NCBI RefSeq assembly: GCF_006716445.1
Contig: NZ_VFPA01000002.1
Coordinates: forward strand, 1,488,001 to 1,552,000
Source of the DNA: Pseudonocardia kunmingensis
GTDB lineage: Bacteria > Actinomycetota > Actinomycetes > Mycobacteriales > Pseudonocardiaceae
Direction of reading: 5' to 3'
DNA length: 64,000 nt
Shown: positions 8,064 to 17,030 of the stretch, piece after piece
How the letters are laid out: every line of letters begins with the position of its first letter
How positions within the stretch are numbered: the stretch's first letter is position 1
Program-made: the position numbers and the translations under genes
The notes under the pieces: model-generated
What the model saw: only the letters and a program-made list of their open reading frames with translations
Databases searched by the model: none
Told to the model about the DNA's origin: nothing

Positions 8064-9529
8064 CGACCTACGACCTGGTGCTCGCCGGCGGGCGGGTGAT
8101 CGACCCGGAGACCGGGCTCGACGCCGTGCGCGACGTCGGGATCTCGGGAGACACGATCGCCGCCGTGAGCGCGGGCCCGCTGGAGGGCCGCACGCGCGTG
8201 GACGTGTCCGGCCTCGTGGTCGGCCCCGGGTTCATCGACCTGCACAACCACACCGACGACGTCGCGGGTCAGCGGCTGCGGGCCCTCGACGGCGTCACCA
8301 CGGCACTGGAGCTCGAGGCCGGGGTGAGCCCGGTGGAGCCGGCCTACCGGACCGCGGCCGCAGAGGGCCGCCCGATCCACTACGGCTACTCGGCGTCGTG
8401 GGCCGCGGTGCGGATGCAGGTGGTCGCCGGGCTCGAGCCCACGGCCGACATCGACGGGTTCATGGCGAACATCGGGCGCGCGGAGTGGCAGCGCGAGGCG
8501 AGCCCGGCGCAGGTCGAGCGGATCGTGGCGGCGCTGGAGGAGGAGCTGGCCGCGGGCGCGCTCGGCGTCGGCATCCTGGTGGGGTACGCGCCGCGCGTCA
8601 CGCCGGAGGAGTACCTCGCCGTCGCCGCGCTGGCCGCCCGCGCGGGCCGGCCGACCTACACGCACGCCCGGGAGCTGGTCGAGCAGGACCCGACCACCCC
8701 GGTGGACGGCGCCGAGGAGATCACCCGCGCCGCCGCGGAGACCGGCGCGCACATGCACTACTGCCACCTCAACAGCACCTCGGTCCGCCACGTCGACCGC
8801 GTACTGGCGCTGGTGGAACAGGTGCGGCGGGAGGGCGCGCGCGTCACCACCGAGGCCTACCCCTACGGCAGCGGCATGACGGGCATCGGTGCGGCCTTCC
8901 TCGCCCCCGAATTCCTGCACCGGCGCGGTCTCACCCCGCACTCCATCGGCTACCTCGCCACCGGGCGGCGCATGGCCGACGAGGCCGAGCTGCGCGCGCT
9001 GCGCGAGTCCGACCCCGGTGGCGCGGCGTTCGTGCACTTCCTCGACGAGTCCGACCCGGAGGCGTTCGCGCACGTCGAGCGCGCGCTCGCGTTCGACGAC
9101 GCGGCGGTCGCGAGCGACGCCTCCCCGCTGCTGTGGCGCGGCGGCGAGCGCGACCCGCTGCGCTGGCCGCTGCCCCCCGACGCCGTCACCCACCCCCGCA
9201 CGGCGGGCACCTACGCGCGGACGTTCCGGATGCTGGTGCGCGAGCGCGGCCTGCTCGACGTGGCCGAGGCGGTGCGGCGCTGCACGCTCGTGCCTGCCGA
9301 CGTGCTGGGCGCCGGCGTGCCCGCGATGCGGCGCAAGGGCCGCGTCCAGCCCGGCTGCGACGCCGACATCACCGTGTTCGACGCCGAGCGCGTGACGGAC
9401 CGGGCGACCTACGAGGACACGGCGGCCCCGTCGACGGGCTTCCACCACGTCCTGGTGGCGGGCGAGTTCGTGGTGCGCGACGGCGAACTGCGCACCGACG
9501 TGCTCCCCGGCCGTCCGGTGCGGGTCTGA
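8060..9529 (+). CDS. Amidohydrolase, N-acyl-D-amino acid deacylase (D-aminoacylase)-like
   Basis: Metal-dependent hydrolase expected to cut N-acyl-D-amino acids into carboxylate and D-amino acid in the cytoplasm. The 489-residue protein has the family layout: an N-terminal beta-sandwich with LVLAGGRVIDPETG, the metal motif HNHTDD (near residue 62), the ELEAG segment, further histidines in YTHARE and HMHYCHLNST, and the C-terminal sandwich with GRVQPGCDADITVFD and TGFHHVLVAGEFVV. This is the arrangement of D-aminoacylases and D-glutamate deacylases (COG3653). The gene overlaps the MFS gene by four bases and ends about 35 bases before a long palindrome. Substrate chirality is inferred from family and neighbourhood; dihydroorotase-like or D-hydantoinase-like activity is less likely. 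Confidence 0.87.
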   Translation: MTTYDLVLAGGRVIDPETGLDAVRDVGISGDTIAAVSAGPLEGRTRVDVSGLVVGPGFIDLHNHTDDVAGQRLRALDGVTTALELEAGVSPVEPAYRTAAAEGRPIHYGYSASWAAVRMQVVAGLEPTADIDGFMANIGRAEWQREASPAQVERIVAALEEELAAGALGVGILVGYAPRVTPEEYLAVAALAARAGRPTYTHARELVEQDPTTPVDGAEEITRAAAETGAHMHYCHLNSTSVRHVDRVLALVEQVRREGARVTTEAYPYGSGMTGIGAAFLAPEFLHRRGLTPHSIGYLATGRRMADEAELRALRESDPGGAAFVHFLDESDPEAFAHVERALAFDDAAVASDASPLLWRGGERDPLRWPLPPDAVTHPRTAGTYARTFRMLVRERGLLDVAEAVRRCTLVPADVLGAGVPAMRRKGRVQPGCDADITVFDAERVTDRATYEDTAAPSTGFHHVLVAGEFVVRDGELRTDVLPGRPVRV

Positions 9530-9563
9530 CCGACGCACCGCCGGGCCTTTGGCCTCAGGCTCC

Positions 9564-9622
9564 ACCCGGACGAACGGCACTTTCGTCGGCTAGGTACCGA
9601 CGAGAGTGCCGTTCGTCCGGGT
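9564..9622. terminator. Long perfect palindrome between convergent genes (bidirectional terminator or dispersed repeat)
   Basis: Two 26-base arms (9564-9589 and 9597-9622) pair completely, with one G-T pair, around the 7-base loop CTAGGTA. The arms start ACCCGGACGAACGGCAC. It lies between the D-aminoacylase-like gene and the converging ABC ATPase gene, so it could end both transcripts. No T run follows on either strand. Its length and symmetry also fit a dispersed intergenic palindromic element. Confidence 0.75.
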
Positions 9623-9709
9623 CAGAGCCCGGGCGATCCCGTGCTCGCGCCCCTCGCCCCCCCGTTTTCGCCTCGCGCTCCCGCGGGCGGGCGTGCCGGG
9701 GCCGCCGAG

Positions 9710-10507
9710 CTAGAGCGCCGGGAGCCGGTCGCCCAGGCGGGGGACCGCCTCCAGCAGCTCCTGTGTGTACCCGTGCTCGGGCGCTCCCAGCAGCTGTTCG
9801 GTGGGGCCGACCTCGACGAGCTCGCCGCGGCGCATCACCGCCACCGTGTCGCTGACGTAGCGGACCAGGGCGAGGTTGTGGGAGATGAACAGCATCGTCA
9901 GCCCGAGCTCGCCGCGCAGCTCGCGGACGAGGTTCAGGATCGAGCCCTGCACCGAGACGTCCAGTGCGGAGGTGATCTCGTCGGCGATGATCACCTCGGG
10001 TGCGGCCGCCAGCACCCTGGCGAGGGCGATGCGCTGGCGCTGCCCGCCGGAGAGGGCGCCCGGCCGGGCCGCCGCCAGCCCCGGGTCCAGGTGCACCAGG
10101 TCGAGCAGGCGTTCCACCTCGGCCGCGCGGGCCCGCCGGGTGGCGGCGACCGGGCCGACGCGGTCCCGGTTGGCGGTGAGCCCCTCCTCGATCGAGCTTC
10201 CCACCGGCATCCGCGGATCCAGCGACGAGTAGGGGTCCTGGAACACCATCTGGACCGCGCGCCTGCGCCCGCCGCGCCTGCCGCGGGCGCGCGTCACGTC
10301 CTCCCCGCCCAGCAGCACCCGGCCCGCCGACACGGGCGCGAGGCCGATCGCCGCTCGCGCCAGCGTCGACTTCCCCGAGCCGGACCCGCCGACCAGGCCC
10401 ACGACGGTCCCGGTGGGCACCACGAGGTCGACGCCGTCGACCGCGGTGACGCGGTGGCGCCCGGAGCCGAACCGCACGGTGAGGCCGTGGAACTCGAGCG
10501 TGGTCAC
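9710..10507 (-). CDS. Peptide-type ABC transporter ATP-binding subunit (DppF-like)
   Basis: Second nucleotide-binding subunit of the importer encoded at 10504-15256. In 265 residues it shows Walker A (GGSGSGKST near residue 40), a Q-loop in VFQDPYSSLDP, the signature LSGGQRQR, Walker B (VIIADEITSALD) and the switch histidine in ISHN. In DppF proteins the Walker B motif usually reads DEPVSALD; here a threonine-containing DEITSALD is used, which is a modest change. The GTG start overlaps the stop of the upstream permease-ATPase fusion (GTGA). It is the last gene of its operon and faces a strong palindrome about 90 bases downstream. Confidence 0.92.
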   Translation of the reverse strand: MTTLEFHGLTVRFGSGRHRVTAVDGVDLVVPTGTVVGLVGGSGSGKSTLARAAIGLAPVSAGRVLLGGEDVTRARGRRGGRRRAVQMVFQDPYSSLDPRMPVGSSIEEGLTANRDRVGPVAATRRARAAEVERLLDLVHLDPGLAAARPGALSGGQRQRIALARVLAAAPEVIIADEITSALDVSVQGSILNLVRELRGELGLTMLFISHNLALVRYVSDTVAVMRRGELVEVGPTEQLLGAPEHGYTQELLEAVPRLGDRLPAL

Positions 10508-12438
10508 GAGGTGGCCTCCAGGGCCGGCGCCGTCGTCGGGCCGACCGGACCGACCTGGGGGTGCAGGCAGGCCACCCGGTGCCCGGCGGCGTAGGGCTCG
10601 AGCGGCGGCACCGCCTCCGCACATCGGTCGGTGGCGTGCGCGCACCGCGGCTGGAACGGGCAGCCGGGTGGGCGCGTCGAGGGGTCGGGCGGCCGGCCGG
10701 GGATGGTCGCCAGCGGGAGGGTGCGGTCGGCGTCCATCCGCGGCACCGAGGCCAGCAGCGCCCGGCTGTAGGGGTGCGCGGGCCCGGCGAGCAGCGTGCT
10801 CACCGGGAGCTCCTCGACGACCCGGCCGCCGTACATCACCAGGACCCGGTCGCACACGCTCGCCACGACGGCGAGGTCGTGCGAGATCAGCAGCAGGGCG
10901 GTGCCGTGGTCCTCCCGCGCCTGCTGCAGCAGCCGCAGCACCTGCCGCTGCACGGTGACGTCGAGGGCCGTGGTCGGTTCGTCGGCGATGATCACCCGCG
11001 GTCCGGCCATCAACGCCATGCCGATCATCACGCGCTGGCGCATACCGCCGGAGAACTCGTGCGGGTACCGGCGGGCGCGCCGGTGCGGATCGGGGATAGC
11101 GACGTCGCGCAGCCGATCGACGGCGCGCTCGTGGGCGTCCGCGCGGGAGCTTCCCAGGTGCTCCTCGGCGACCTCGGCCAGCTGCCGCCCGATCCGCAGC
11201 GCCGGGTTCAGCGAGGTGAGCGGATCCTGGAACACCATCGCCAGGTCCGTGCCGAGCGCGCGGCGCAGCGACCGGTCCGGGACGTCGCAGATCTCCTGCC
11301 CGGCGACGCTCAGCGCTGCGGCGGTCCGCACGGCGCCCTGGGGGAGCAGGCCGGCCACGGCGAGCGCGGTGAGGCTCTTGCCGGACCCGGACTCGCCGAC
11401 GATGCCGACGGCCTCGCCGTCGCGCACGTCCAAGGAGACACCGGCGACGGGGACGGTCCACGAGCCGTCGCGCGGGAACGCCACGCGCAGCTCCCGCACC
11501 CGCAGCACGTCTCCGTCCGGGCCCGGCGGTGCCACGGCGGGAGGCGGGGCCGCCGGGGGCACGGGGGCGCGGGTGGCCGTGGCGCGCAGCCCGACGGCGG
11601 CGGCCGCCGCCTCGCCGAGCAGGGTGAACGCCAGGCCGGCGAGGACGACGGCCGCACCGGGTGCCAGCGCGGCGGCCGGGTTGATGTAGATCCGGTTCAG
11701 GCCCTCGCCCAGCAGGCTGCCCCAGTCGTAGGCGGGGCGCTGGACCCCGAGCCCGAGGAAGGAGAGCCCGGCGAAGGCGAGCAGCGCGTTCCCCGCACCG
11801 AGGGCGGCGTTGACGACGAGCGGTTCGGCGATGTTGGGCAGCACGTGGCGGACCAGCAGCCGGGCCCGGCCCACGCCCAGCGCCCGCGCCGCCGCCACGT
11901 AGTCCTGCCCCGCCACCGAGGCGGCGAGCGTCTGGGTGAGCCGGGCGAACGGCGGCGCGAGGGCGAACCCGATCGCGAGCACGGCGCCCTGGGAACCGAC
12001 GCCGAAGACGACGGCGAGGAAGATCGCGAGCAGCAGCGCGGGGAACGCGACGGCCAGGTTCACCGCGGCGACGACGAGGCGTCCGGCCCGGCGGCCGAGC
12101 ACGGCGGGCAGGGCACCCAGCACCACGCCGGACAGGACGCCGATCGCCGTGGCGAGCAGGGCCAGCCCGAGCGAGGTCCGGGTGGCCACCAGCACCCGGG
12201 CGAGCACGTCGCGCCCGAGCCCGTCGGTGCCCACGAGATGCTCCGCGGAGGGGCCGTCACGCAGGGCGTCGACGTCGACCGCCTCGGCGGCTCCGCCCCA
12301 CACCGCGGGCCCGATGACCGCGAGCCCCACCAGCACCAGCACGCCGGCACCGGCGGCCGCTCCCATCGGTGTGCGCAGCAGGCCCCACCAGGGCCCGGTG
12401 CGCCCGCCGGCCTGCATCCCCCGCAGCCGCACGCTCAT
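10504..12438 (-). CDS. ABC transporter permease-ATPase fusion (DppC + DppD in one chain)
   Basis: One polypeptide of 644 residues joins two subunits. Residues about 1-295 are a DppC-type permease (six helices, GTDGLGRD motif, coupling loop with HVLPNIAEP). A Pro/Ala-rich linker of about 25 residues follows. The remainder is a DppD-type ATPase with Walker A GESGSGKS, signature FSGGMRQR, Walker B VIIADEPT and the C-terminal oligopeptide domain with its cysteine motif (CPFQPRCAHATDRC and a later ACLHP). Such fusions are known in actinobacteria. The ATG overlaps the DppB-type stop (ATGA), but the ribosome site GGGAGGG abuts it, so the in-frame GTG at 12432, at ideal spacing, may be the true start. 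The frame is open throughout, with no sign of a frameshift at the junction. Confidence 0.93.
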   Translation of the reverse strand: MSVRLRGMQAGGRTGPWWGLLRTPMGAAAGAGVLVLVGLAVIGPAVWGGAAEAVDVDALRDGPSAEHLVGTDGLGRDVLARVLVATRTSLGLALLATAIGVLSGVVLGALPAVLGRRAGRLVVAAVNLAVAFPALLLAIFLAVVFGVGSQGAVLAIGFALAPPFARLTQTLAASVAGQDYVAAARALGVGRARLLVRHVLPNIAEPLVVNAALGAGNALLAFAGLSFLGLGVQRPAYDWGSLLGEGLNRIYINPAAALAPGAAVVLAGLAFTLLGEAAAAAVGLRATATRAPVPPAAPPPAVAPPGPDGDVLRVRELRVAFPRDGSWTVPVAGVSLDVRDGEAVGIVGESGSGKSLTALAVAGLLPQGAVRTAAALSVAGQEICDVPDRSLRRALGTDLAMVFQDPLTSLNPALRIGRQLAEVAEEHLGSSRADAHERAVDRLRDVAIPDPHRRARRYPHEFSGGMRQRVMIGMALMAGPRVIIADEPTTALDVTVQRQVLRLLQQAREDHGTALLLISHDLAVVASVCDRVLVMYGGRVVEELPVSTLLAGPAHPYSRALLASVPRMDADRTLPLATIPGRPPDPSTRPPGCPFQPRCAHATDRCAEAVPPLEPYAAGHRVACLHPQVGPVGPTTAPALEATS

Positions 12439-13424
12439 CCCTCCCGGATGGTCGATCGGGGGTCGAACAGCGCGAGCAGCACGTCGACGACCAGGTTGAC
12501 CAGCAGCACGGCGACGCCGTAGACCAGGACGATCCCCTGGACGAGCGGGTAGTCCTTCTGCGTGATGGAGGCGACGATCGTGGTGCCCAGGCCGGGCCAC
12601 GCGAAGATGTTCTCCACCAGCACGGTCCCCGCGATCAGCCCGGACAGCAGCAGCCCGCCCACCGTCAGCGCCGCGGTGAGCATGTTGGGCAGCGCGTGGC
12701 GCAGGTGGACCAGGCGCGGGCGCAGCCGTTTGGCGCGGGCGGTGCGGATGTAGTCCTGGCCGAGCACCCGCAGCCCCTCGACGCGGACGATGCGGGCCAG
12801 TGCCGCGGCCGGTGCGACCGCGAGGGCGATCACGGGGAGCGCGAAGGACTCCGGCCCGGAGAGCCCGGCCACGGGCAGCACGGTGAAGGTGACCCCGAAC
12901 AGGAACACCAGGCCGACGGCGATGAGGAAGTCCGGGATCGCCGCCAGCACCCCGGTGACCCCGGCGAAGGCGAGCTCGCCGCCGCGCCGCCTGCCGCCGT
13001 GGGTGGCGACCGCCGCCGCGATACCCAGCGGCAGCGCCACCACCATCGTCAGCACGAAGGCCGCGACGCCGAGGCCTGCAGTGGCCGGTAGCCGGTCGCC
13101 GATGACCTGCGCGACCGGCAGCCCGGAGACGGTGGACGTGCCGAGGTCGCCGCGCAGGAGCCCCCACAGGTGGCCGGCGAACTGCACCGGGAGCGGCTGG
13201 TCGAGCCCGAGCGCCCGGGTGCGTTCCTCGACGAGCTCGGGCGAGGCGGTGATGCCGAGCGCGGCGCGGACCGGGTCGCCCGGGATCAGGTGGATCATCG
13301 CGAACGACGCGGTCACCAGCACCAGCACCGACACCAGCAGCCGGCCCGTCCGGCGCACGGCGAACTCGAGCCACGGGCCGGCGTGGAGGCCGGTGGGCCG
13401 GGCGGCCCCGGCGAGCTCGGTCAT
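12435..13424 (-). CDS. ABC transporter permease, DppB type
   Basis: First permease of the second peptide-type importer. The 329 residues show the N-terminal helix followed by HLIPGDPVRAALG, the LGLDQPLPVQF segment, LGTSTVSGLPV and the coupling loop with DYIRTARAKRL and HALPNML. These are the same hallmarks as the permease at 1577-2611, but the two are clearly diverged paralogues and not recent copies. It is the first gene of the leftward operon; the divergent lipoprotein receptor gene starts 227 bases away, so the intervening region should hold both promoters. I see no clear operator there. ATG start; the stop overlaps the fusion gene. Confidence 0.92.
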   Translation of the reverse strand: MTELAGAARPTGLHAGPWLEFAVRRTGRLLVSVLVLVTASFAMIHLIPGDPVRAALGITASPELVEERTRALGLDQPLPVQFAGHLWGLLRGDLGTSTVSGLPVAQVIGDRLPATAGLGVAAFVLTMVVALPLGIAAAVATHGGRRRGGELAFAGVTGVLAAIPDFLIAVGLVFLFGVTFTVLPVAGLSGPESFALPVIALAVAPAAALARIVRVEGLRVLGQDYIRTARAKRLRPRLVHLRHALPNMLTAALTVGGLLLSGLIAGTVLVENIFAWPGLGTTIVASITQKDYPLVQGIVLVYGVAVLLVNLVVDVLLALFDPRSTIREG

Positions 13425-13651
13425 CGCCCCAGAGTGGTGTGGAGCACTCCGGGGGTCATCGTCGCCGACGACGAAGAATCAGCTGCTGGTCGGTGGTGGT
13501 CGCACAAGACCCCGCCCACGGCCCGCCCCGCAGGCCGGATTCGGTGCCGGGCACGACCGGGCCCGCCGATCTCGGTCGGTTTCGACGATGCGCGTGGTCG
13601 CCGCGGTCCCCAGGCTGGGCGGAACCCGCCGCGGCCGGCCTGGAGGAGACG

Positions 13652-15256
13652 ATGAGACGCGCCCCGACCCTCTCCCTCGCCGCGTGCCTCGGTGCGCTGG
13701 CCCTGCTCGCGACCGCGTGCGGGGGCGCGGGCGACGGGTCCGCGGACCGGCCGGTGGACGGCGCCACGTTCACCTACGTGATCAGCGCCGACCCCGGGAA
13801 CCTCGACCCGCACCAGACGGTCCTGTCGGTCACCAACAACTTCAACACGCTCACCTACGACACCCTGGTCGCCCACGACGCGGACAACCGGCCGGTGCCG
13901 GGCATCGCCGAGGCGTGGGAGGCCGACGCCACCAGCGCGACGTTCACCCTGCGCCCGGACGTGGTCTGCGACGACGGGACGCCGATGACGGCGTCGGTGG
14001 TGCAGGCGAACCTCGACTACCTCAAGGACCCGGCCAACGCCTCGCCGTTGATCGGGACGACCTTCCCGAACCGCGACTTCACCACCACGGCCGACGACAC
14101 CGCCCGCACGGTCACGGTCACCATGGCGCAGCCCTACGGGTTCCTGCTCGAGTCGGTGGCGAGCGTGCCGATCGTCTGCCCGGCGGGGATGAGCGACCGG
14201 GACGTGCTGGCCAGGGGCTCCGCCGGGACCGGCCCGTTCACCCTCACCGAGGCGGTCGCGGGTGACCACTACACGCTCGTGCGGCGGGAGGGCTACACGT
14301 GGGGCCCGGGGGGCGCGTCCACCGACGCCGCCGGCTTCCCGGACCGCGTGGTGGTGCGCGTCGTCGACAACGAGGCCACGGCGGCGAACCTGCTGCTCGC
14401 CGGGGACGTCAACGCGGCCGCGATCACGGGCGTCGACCAGGAGCGCCTGCGGGTGCGGGGGATGTTCGAGTCGGCGACCGACCGGATCACCGGGCAGCTG
14501 TGGTTCAACCACAAGCAGGGCCACCCGGGTAGCGACCCCGCGGTACGCCGCGCGCTGACGCTGGCGCTCGACCTGCACGAGCTGCGGATGGTCATGACGA
14601 GCGGGCTCGGGTCGGCGCCCACGGCGATGGCCGTCCTGGAGCCGCGCGGATGCACCGGCGACACCGTGGCGGGCACCCTGCCCGCCCAGGACGTCGCCGC
14701 GGCGCGGCGCGCGCTCGACGAGGCGGGCTGGACGCTGGGCGCCGACGGCACCCGGTCGCGGAACGGCACGCCGTTGACCCTGCGGCTGCTCTACAAGAGC
14801 GGGCTCGACGACCTGTCCGCCGGCATGGAGCTGCTGGCGCGCCGGTGGCAGGAGAACCTCGGCGTCGTCGTCGAGAGCCGGGCCATGACCGACACCGGGA
14901 TCATCGAGGCGACGTTCGGCGGCGACGCGTGGGACGTCGCCAACCTCCCGCTCAACGCCTACCTGCCGGTGACCATCTCGCCCTTCGCCACCGGGGCGAC
15001 GCCGCCGGACGGCTCGAACTACACCGCGATCGACAACCCCGCCTACACCGAGCTGGCGGCCCGGGCCCAGGTGACCGCGGGGGAGGCGGGGTGCGAGTTG
15101 TGGAACCGCGCGGAGTCGGCCCTGTTCACCGCGTTCGACGTGGTGCCCGTGGCGCAGGCCCCCACGCCGGTGTTCGGCAGCGGCGCCCGGTTCGACAGCC
15201 GCGGCGGCGCGGTGATCCCGACCAGCATCATGATGGTGGCGGCCGGGGAGGACTGA
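13652..15256 (+). CDS. ABC transporter substrate-binding lipoprotein, family 5
   Basis: Extracytoplasmic receptor for the importer encoded divergently. The 534-residue precursor has a lipoprotein signal with lipobox LLATAC (lipidated Cys near residue 22), then the SBP_bac_5 domain beginning YVISADPGNLDPHQT. Conserved segments are GIAEAWEAD, LRPDVVCDDGTPMT and ALTLALDLHEL. The ATG follows an excellent ribosome site (TGGAGGAG at 13641-13648). Unlike the receptor at 2614-4428, which is anchored by a C-terminal helix, this one uses the usual lipid anchor. It ends three bases from the convergent PucR-type regulator gene. Ligand unknown; peptides or amino-acid derivatives are the reasonable guess from the surrounding hydrolases. 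Confidence 0.92.
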   Translation: MRRAPTLSLAACLGALALLATACGGAGDGSADRPVDGATFTYVISADPGNLDPHQTVLSVTNNFNTLTYDTLVAHDADNRPVPGIAEAWEADATSATFTLRPDVVCDDGTPMTASVVQANLDYLKDPANASPLIGTTFPNRDFTTTADDTARTVTVTMAQPYGFLLESVASVPIVCPAGMSDRDVLARGSAGTGPFTLTEAVAGDHYTLVRREGYTWGPGGASTDAAGFPDRVVVRVVDNEATAANLLLAGDVNAAAITGVDQERLRVRGMFESATDRITGQLWFNHKQGHPGSDPAVRRALTLALDLHELRMVMTSGLGSAPTAMAVLEPRGCTGDTVAGTLPAQDVAAARRALDEAGWTLGADGTRSRNGTPLTLRLLYKSGLDDLSAGMELLARRWQENLGVVVESRAMTDTGIIEATFGGDAWDVANLPLNAYLPVTISPFATGATPPDGSNYTAIDNPAYTELAARAQVTAGEAGCELWNRAESALFTAFDVVPVAQAPTPVFGSGARFDSRGGAVIPTSIMMVAAGED

Positions 15257-15259
15257 GCG

Positions 15260-17011
15260 CTACCGCGCGGCGTCGCCGGTGTGCCCCAGCAGGCGCAGCT
15301 GCAGCATGGCGGCGAAGCGGGTGTCGGCGTCGTCGAGGTCGATGTGGCCGACCTCGACGATCCGGCGCAGCCGGTAGCGGAAGGTGTTCGGGTGCACGTG
15401 CACGGCCGATGACGCGACGTTGACGTCGCCGAAGGCGTCGAGCCAGGCGCGCAGGGTCTTCACCAGATGGGTGCGGTGCGCGGCGTCGTAGGCCAGCAGC
15501 TCGCCGACCGGGCCCGCGGGCTCGTGGCCCTCGGCGGCGTCGAGGTCGGCCAGCCGCAGCAGGAGCGACTCGACCTGCACGTCCGCGGCCCGGGCTACGC
15601 GGCGTGACGGGGTGCCGCTGCTGCCGGCGCTGCGCAGCACCCGCAGCGCCCGGTCGGCGTCGTCGCGGGCGCGGGTCAGGGTGGTGATGTCGGTGGCGAG
15701 CCGGCCCACCCCGATGAAGCCGGGGGAGCGGGCGCTGGTGCGCTGCAGGAACCCCGCCGCGATGGCGACGACGCGCTCCTCGCCCGCGCCCGCCTCGTCG
15801 CGCGGCACCGGCACGATGCCGTAGGCGACGCCGCGCAGGGCGGCGACGACCGCGTCGGGGTGCAGTGCGGACAGGTGCACGGCGAGCGCGTCGGCGGCCC
15901 GCTGGCGCTCGGTCTCGCGGCGGGCCAGGGCGAGGGTCTCCGGCTCACCGTCGCCCTCGGGCAGGCCCAGCGCGAGCACCACGAGCGGCCGGTCGGCCAG
16001 CCCGAGCCGGGCCAGCGCGTTGCCGGCGTCCGGGCCGCCCTCGAGCGCCGTGGCCACCAGGTCGGCGACCAGCCGGCGCTCGACGTCGGCCCCGGCCCGC
16101 ATGCGCAGCAGGTGCAGGGCCACCAGCTTGGCCGCGTCGACGAGGCTCTGCGCCCGCGCGGGGGAGAGCGCACCGGGTACGGCGGCCCAGATCGAGCCCA
16201 GGATCTCGTCGCCCGCCCGGACGGCGACCGCGGCGCGGCCGAGGGAGACCTCCGGCATGCCCAGGTCGTCCGGGCTCACGAACACCGGCCCGTCCTGGGC
16301 GTAGAGGCGGCGGAAGGCGCCGCACTCCTCCAGCCTGCGCATGTAGCGGTCCGGGACCTGCCGGCCCAGGATCGTCTCGATCCGGCTCTCGTCGGCCTCG
16401 TCCTGGCGGCCGGAGAACGCGAGCAGGTGCGAGCTGCGGTCCTCGATGGTGATCGGGGCGTCGAGCAGGGCGCTGACCGCGTTGGCGAGTGCGAACAGGT
16501 CGCCGGCCGGCACGCCGCCGAGCGACTCGGGCTCGGCGCCTGCGGCGTCCGCGCCCACGTCGCCCTCGCCGAGCAGGGCCCGCAGCAGCGCGGCCAGCTG
16601 GTTCCAGCTGGCCCCGCGCGTGAGCCCGAGCAGCACGGTGCCGGTGTCGGCGGCCAGGGCCGTGAGCCGGTCGTCCACCGGCACGGGCGCGCGCACGACC
16701 ACGCCCGCGCCGCCCTGGTCGGCCACGCGGCGCAGCAGCGCGGCGATCTCCGCGGCGTCGTCGACGCCGACCGCGAGGACCAGCGCGCCCGGCGGCAGCA
16801 CCGGCTCGTCGCAGGGGTCGTGGATGACCACGCCGCCGACGCCGTGCGCGGCCGCCGGGCCGTGCGGGTCGCCCGCCGCGACGTCGAGCAGGGTGGTGCC
16901 CAACCGGTCCAGGACGCGACCGAGGCCGGCCCGGGGCCGGGACGGCGGTGAGGGAGATGCCACCGCACGCCCGTTCCGGTCACGATCCACAGCGCCACCG
17001 TAGCCGCGCAC
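15260..17011 (-). CDS. PucR/CdaR-type transcriptional regulator
   Basis: Regulator of 583 residues from the GTG at 17011. The N-terminal third resembles the PucR ligand domain (LGTTLLDVAAGDP..., GGVVIHDP). A middle GGDEF-like/CdaR domain covers about residues 340-470. The C-terminal PucR helix-turn-helix (HTH_30) covers about residues 515-570, with SSAVHVHPNTFRYRLRRI. Such proteins activate purine, amino-acid or sugar-acid catabolism genes in response to a small molecule. It is the last gene of the leftward operon and lies 19 bases behind the racemase gene, so it probably controls that operon or the ABC transporters. Alternative GTG starts exist at 16990 and about 16963, which would trim 7-16 residues; no strong ribosome site decides between them. 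Confidence 0.88.
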   Translation of the reverse strand: MRGYGGAVDRDRNGRAVASPSPPSRPRAGLGRVLDRLGTTLLDVAAGDPHGPAAAHGVGGVVIHDPCDEPVLPPGALVLAVGVDDAAEIAALLRRVADQGGAGVVVRAPVPVDDRLTALAADTGTVLLGLTRGASWNQLAALLRALLGEGDVGADAAGAEPESLGGVPAGDLFALANAVSALLDAPITIEDRSSHLLAFSGRQDEADESRIETILGRQVPDRYMRRLEECGAFRRLYAQDGPVFVSPDDLGMPEVSLGRAAVAVRAGDEILGSIWAAVPGALSPARAQSLVDAAKLVALHLLRMRAGADVERRLVADLVATALEGGPDAGNALARLGLADRPLVVLALGLPEGDGEPETLALARRETERQRAADALAVHLSALHPDAVVAALRGVAYGIVPVPRDEAGAGEERVVAIAAGFLQRTSARSPGFIGVGRLATDITTLTRARDDADRALRVLRSAGSSGTPSRRVARAADVQVESLLLRLADLDAAEGHEPAGPVGELLAYDAAHRTHLVKTLRAWLDAFGDVNVASSAVHVHPNTFRYRLRRIVEVGHIDLDDADTRFAAMLQLRLLGHTGDAAR

Positions 17012-17030
17012 CGCTGCGCGACGGGAGCGG

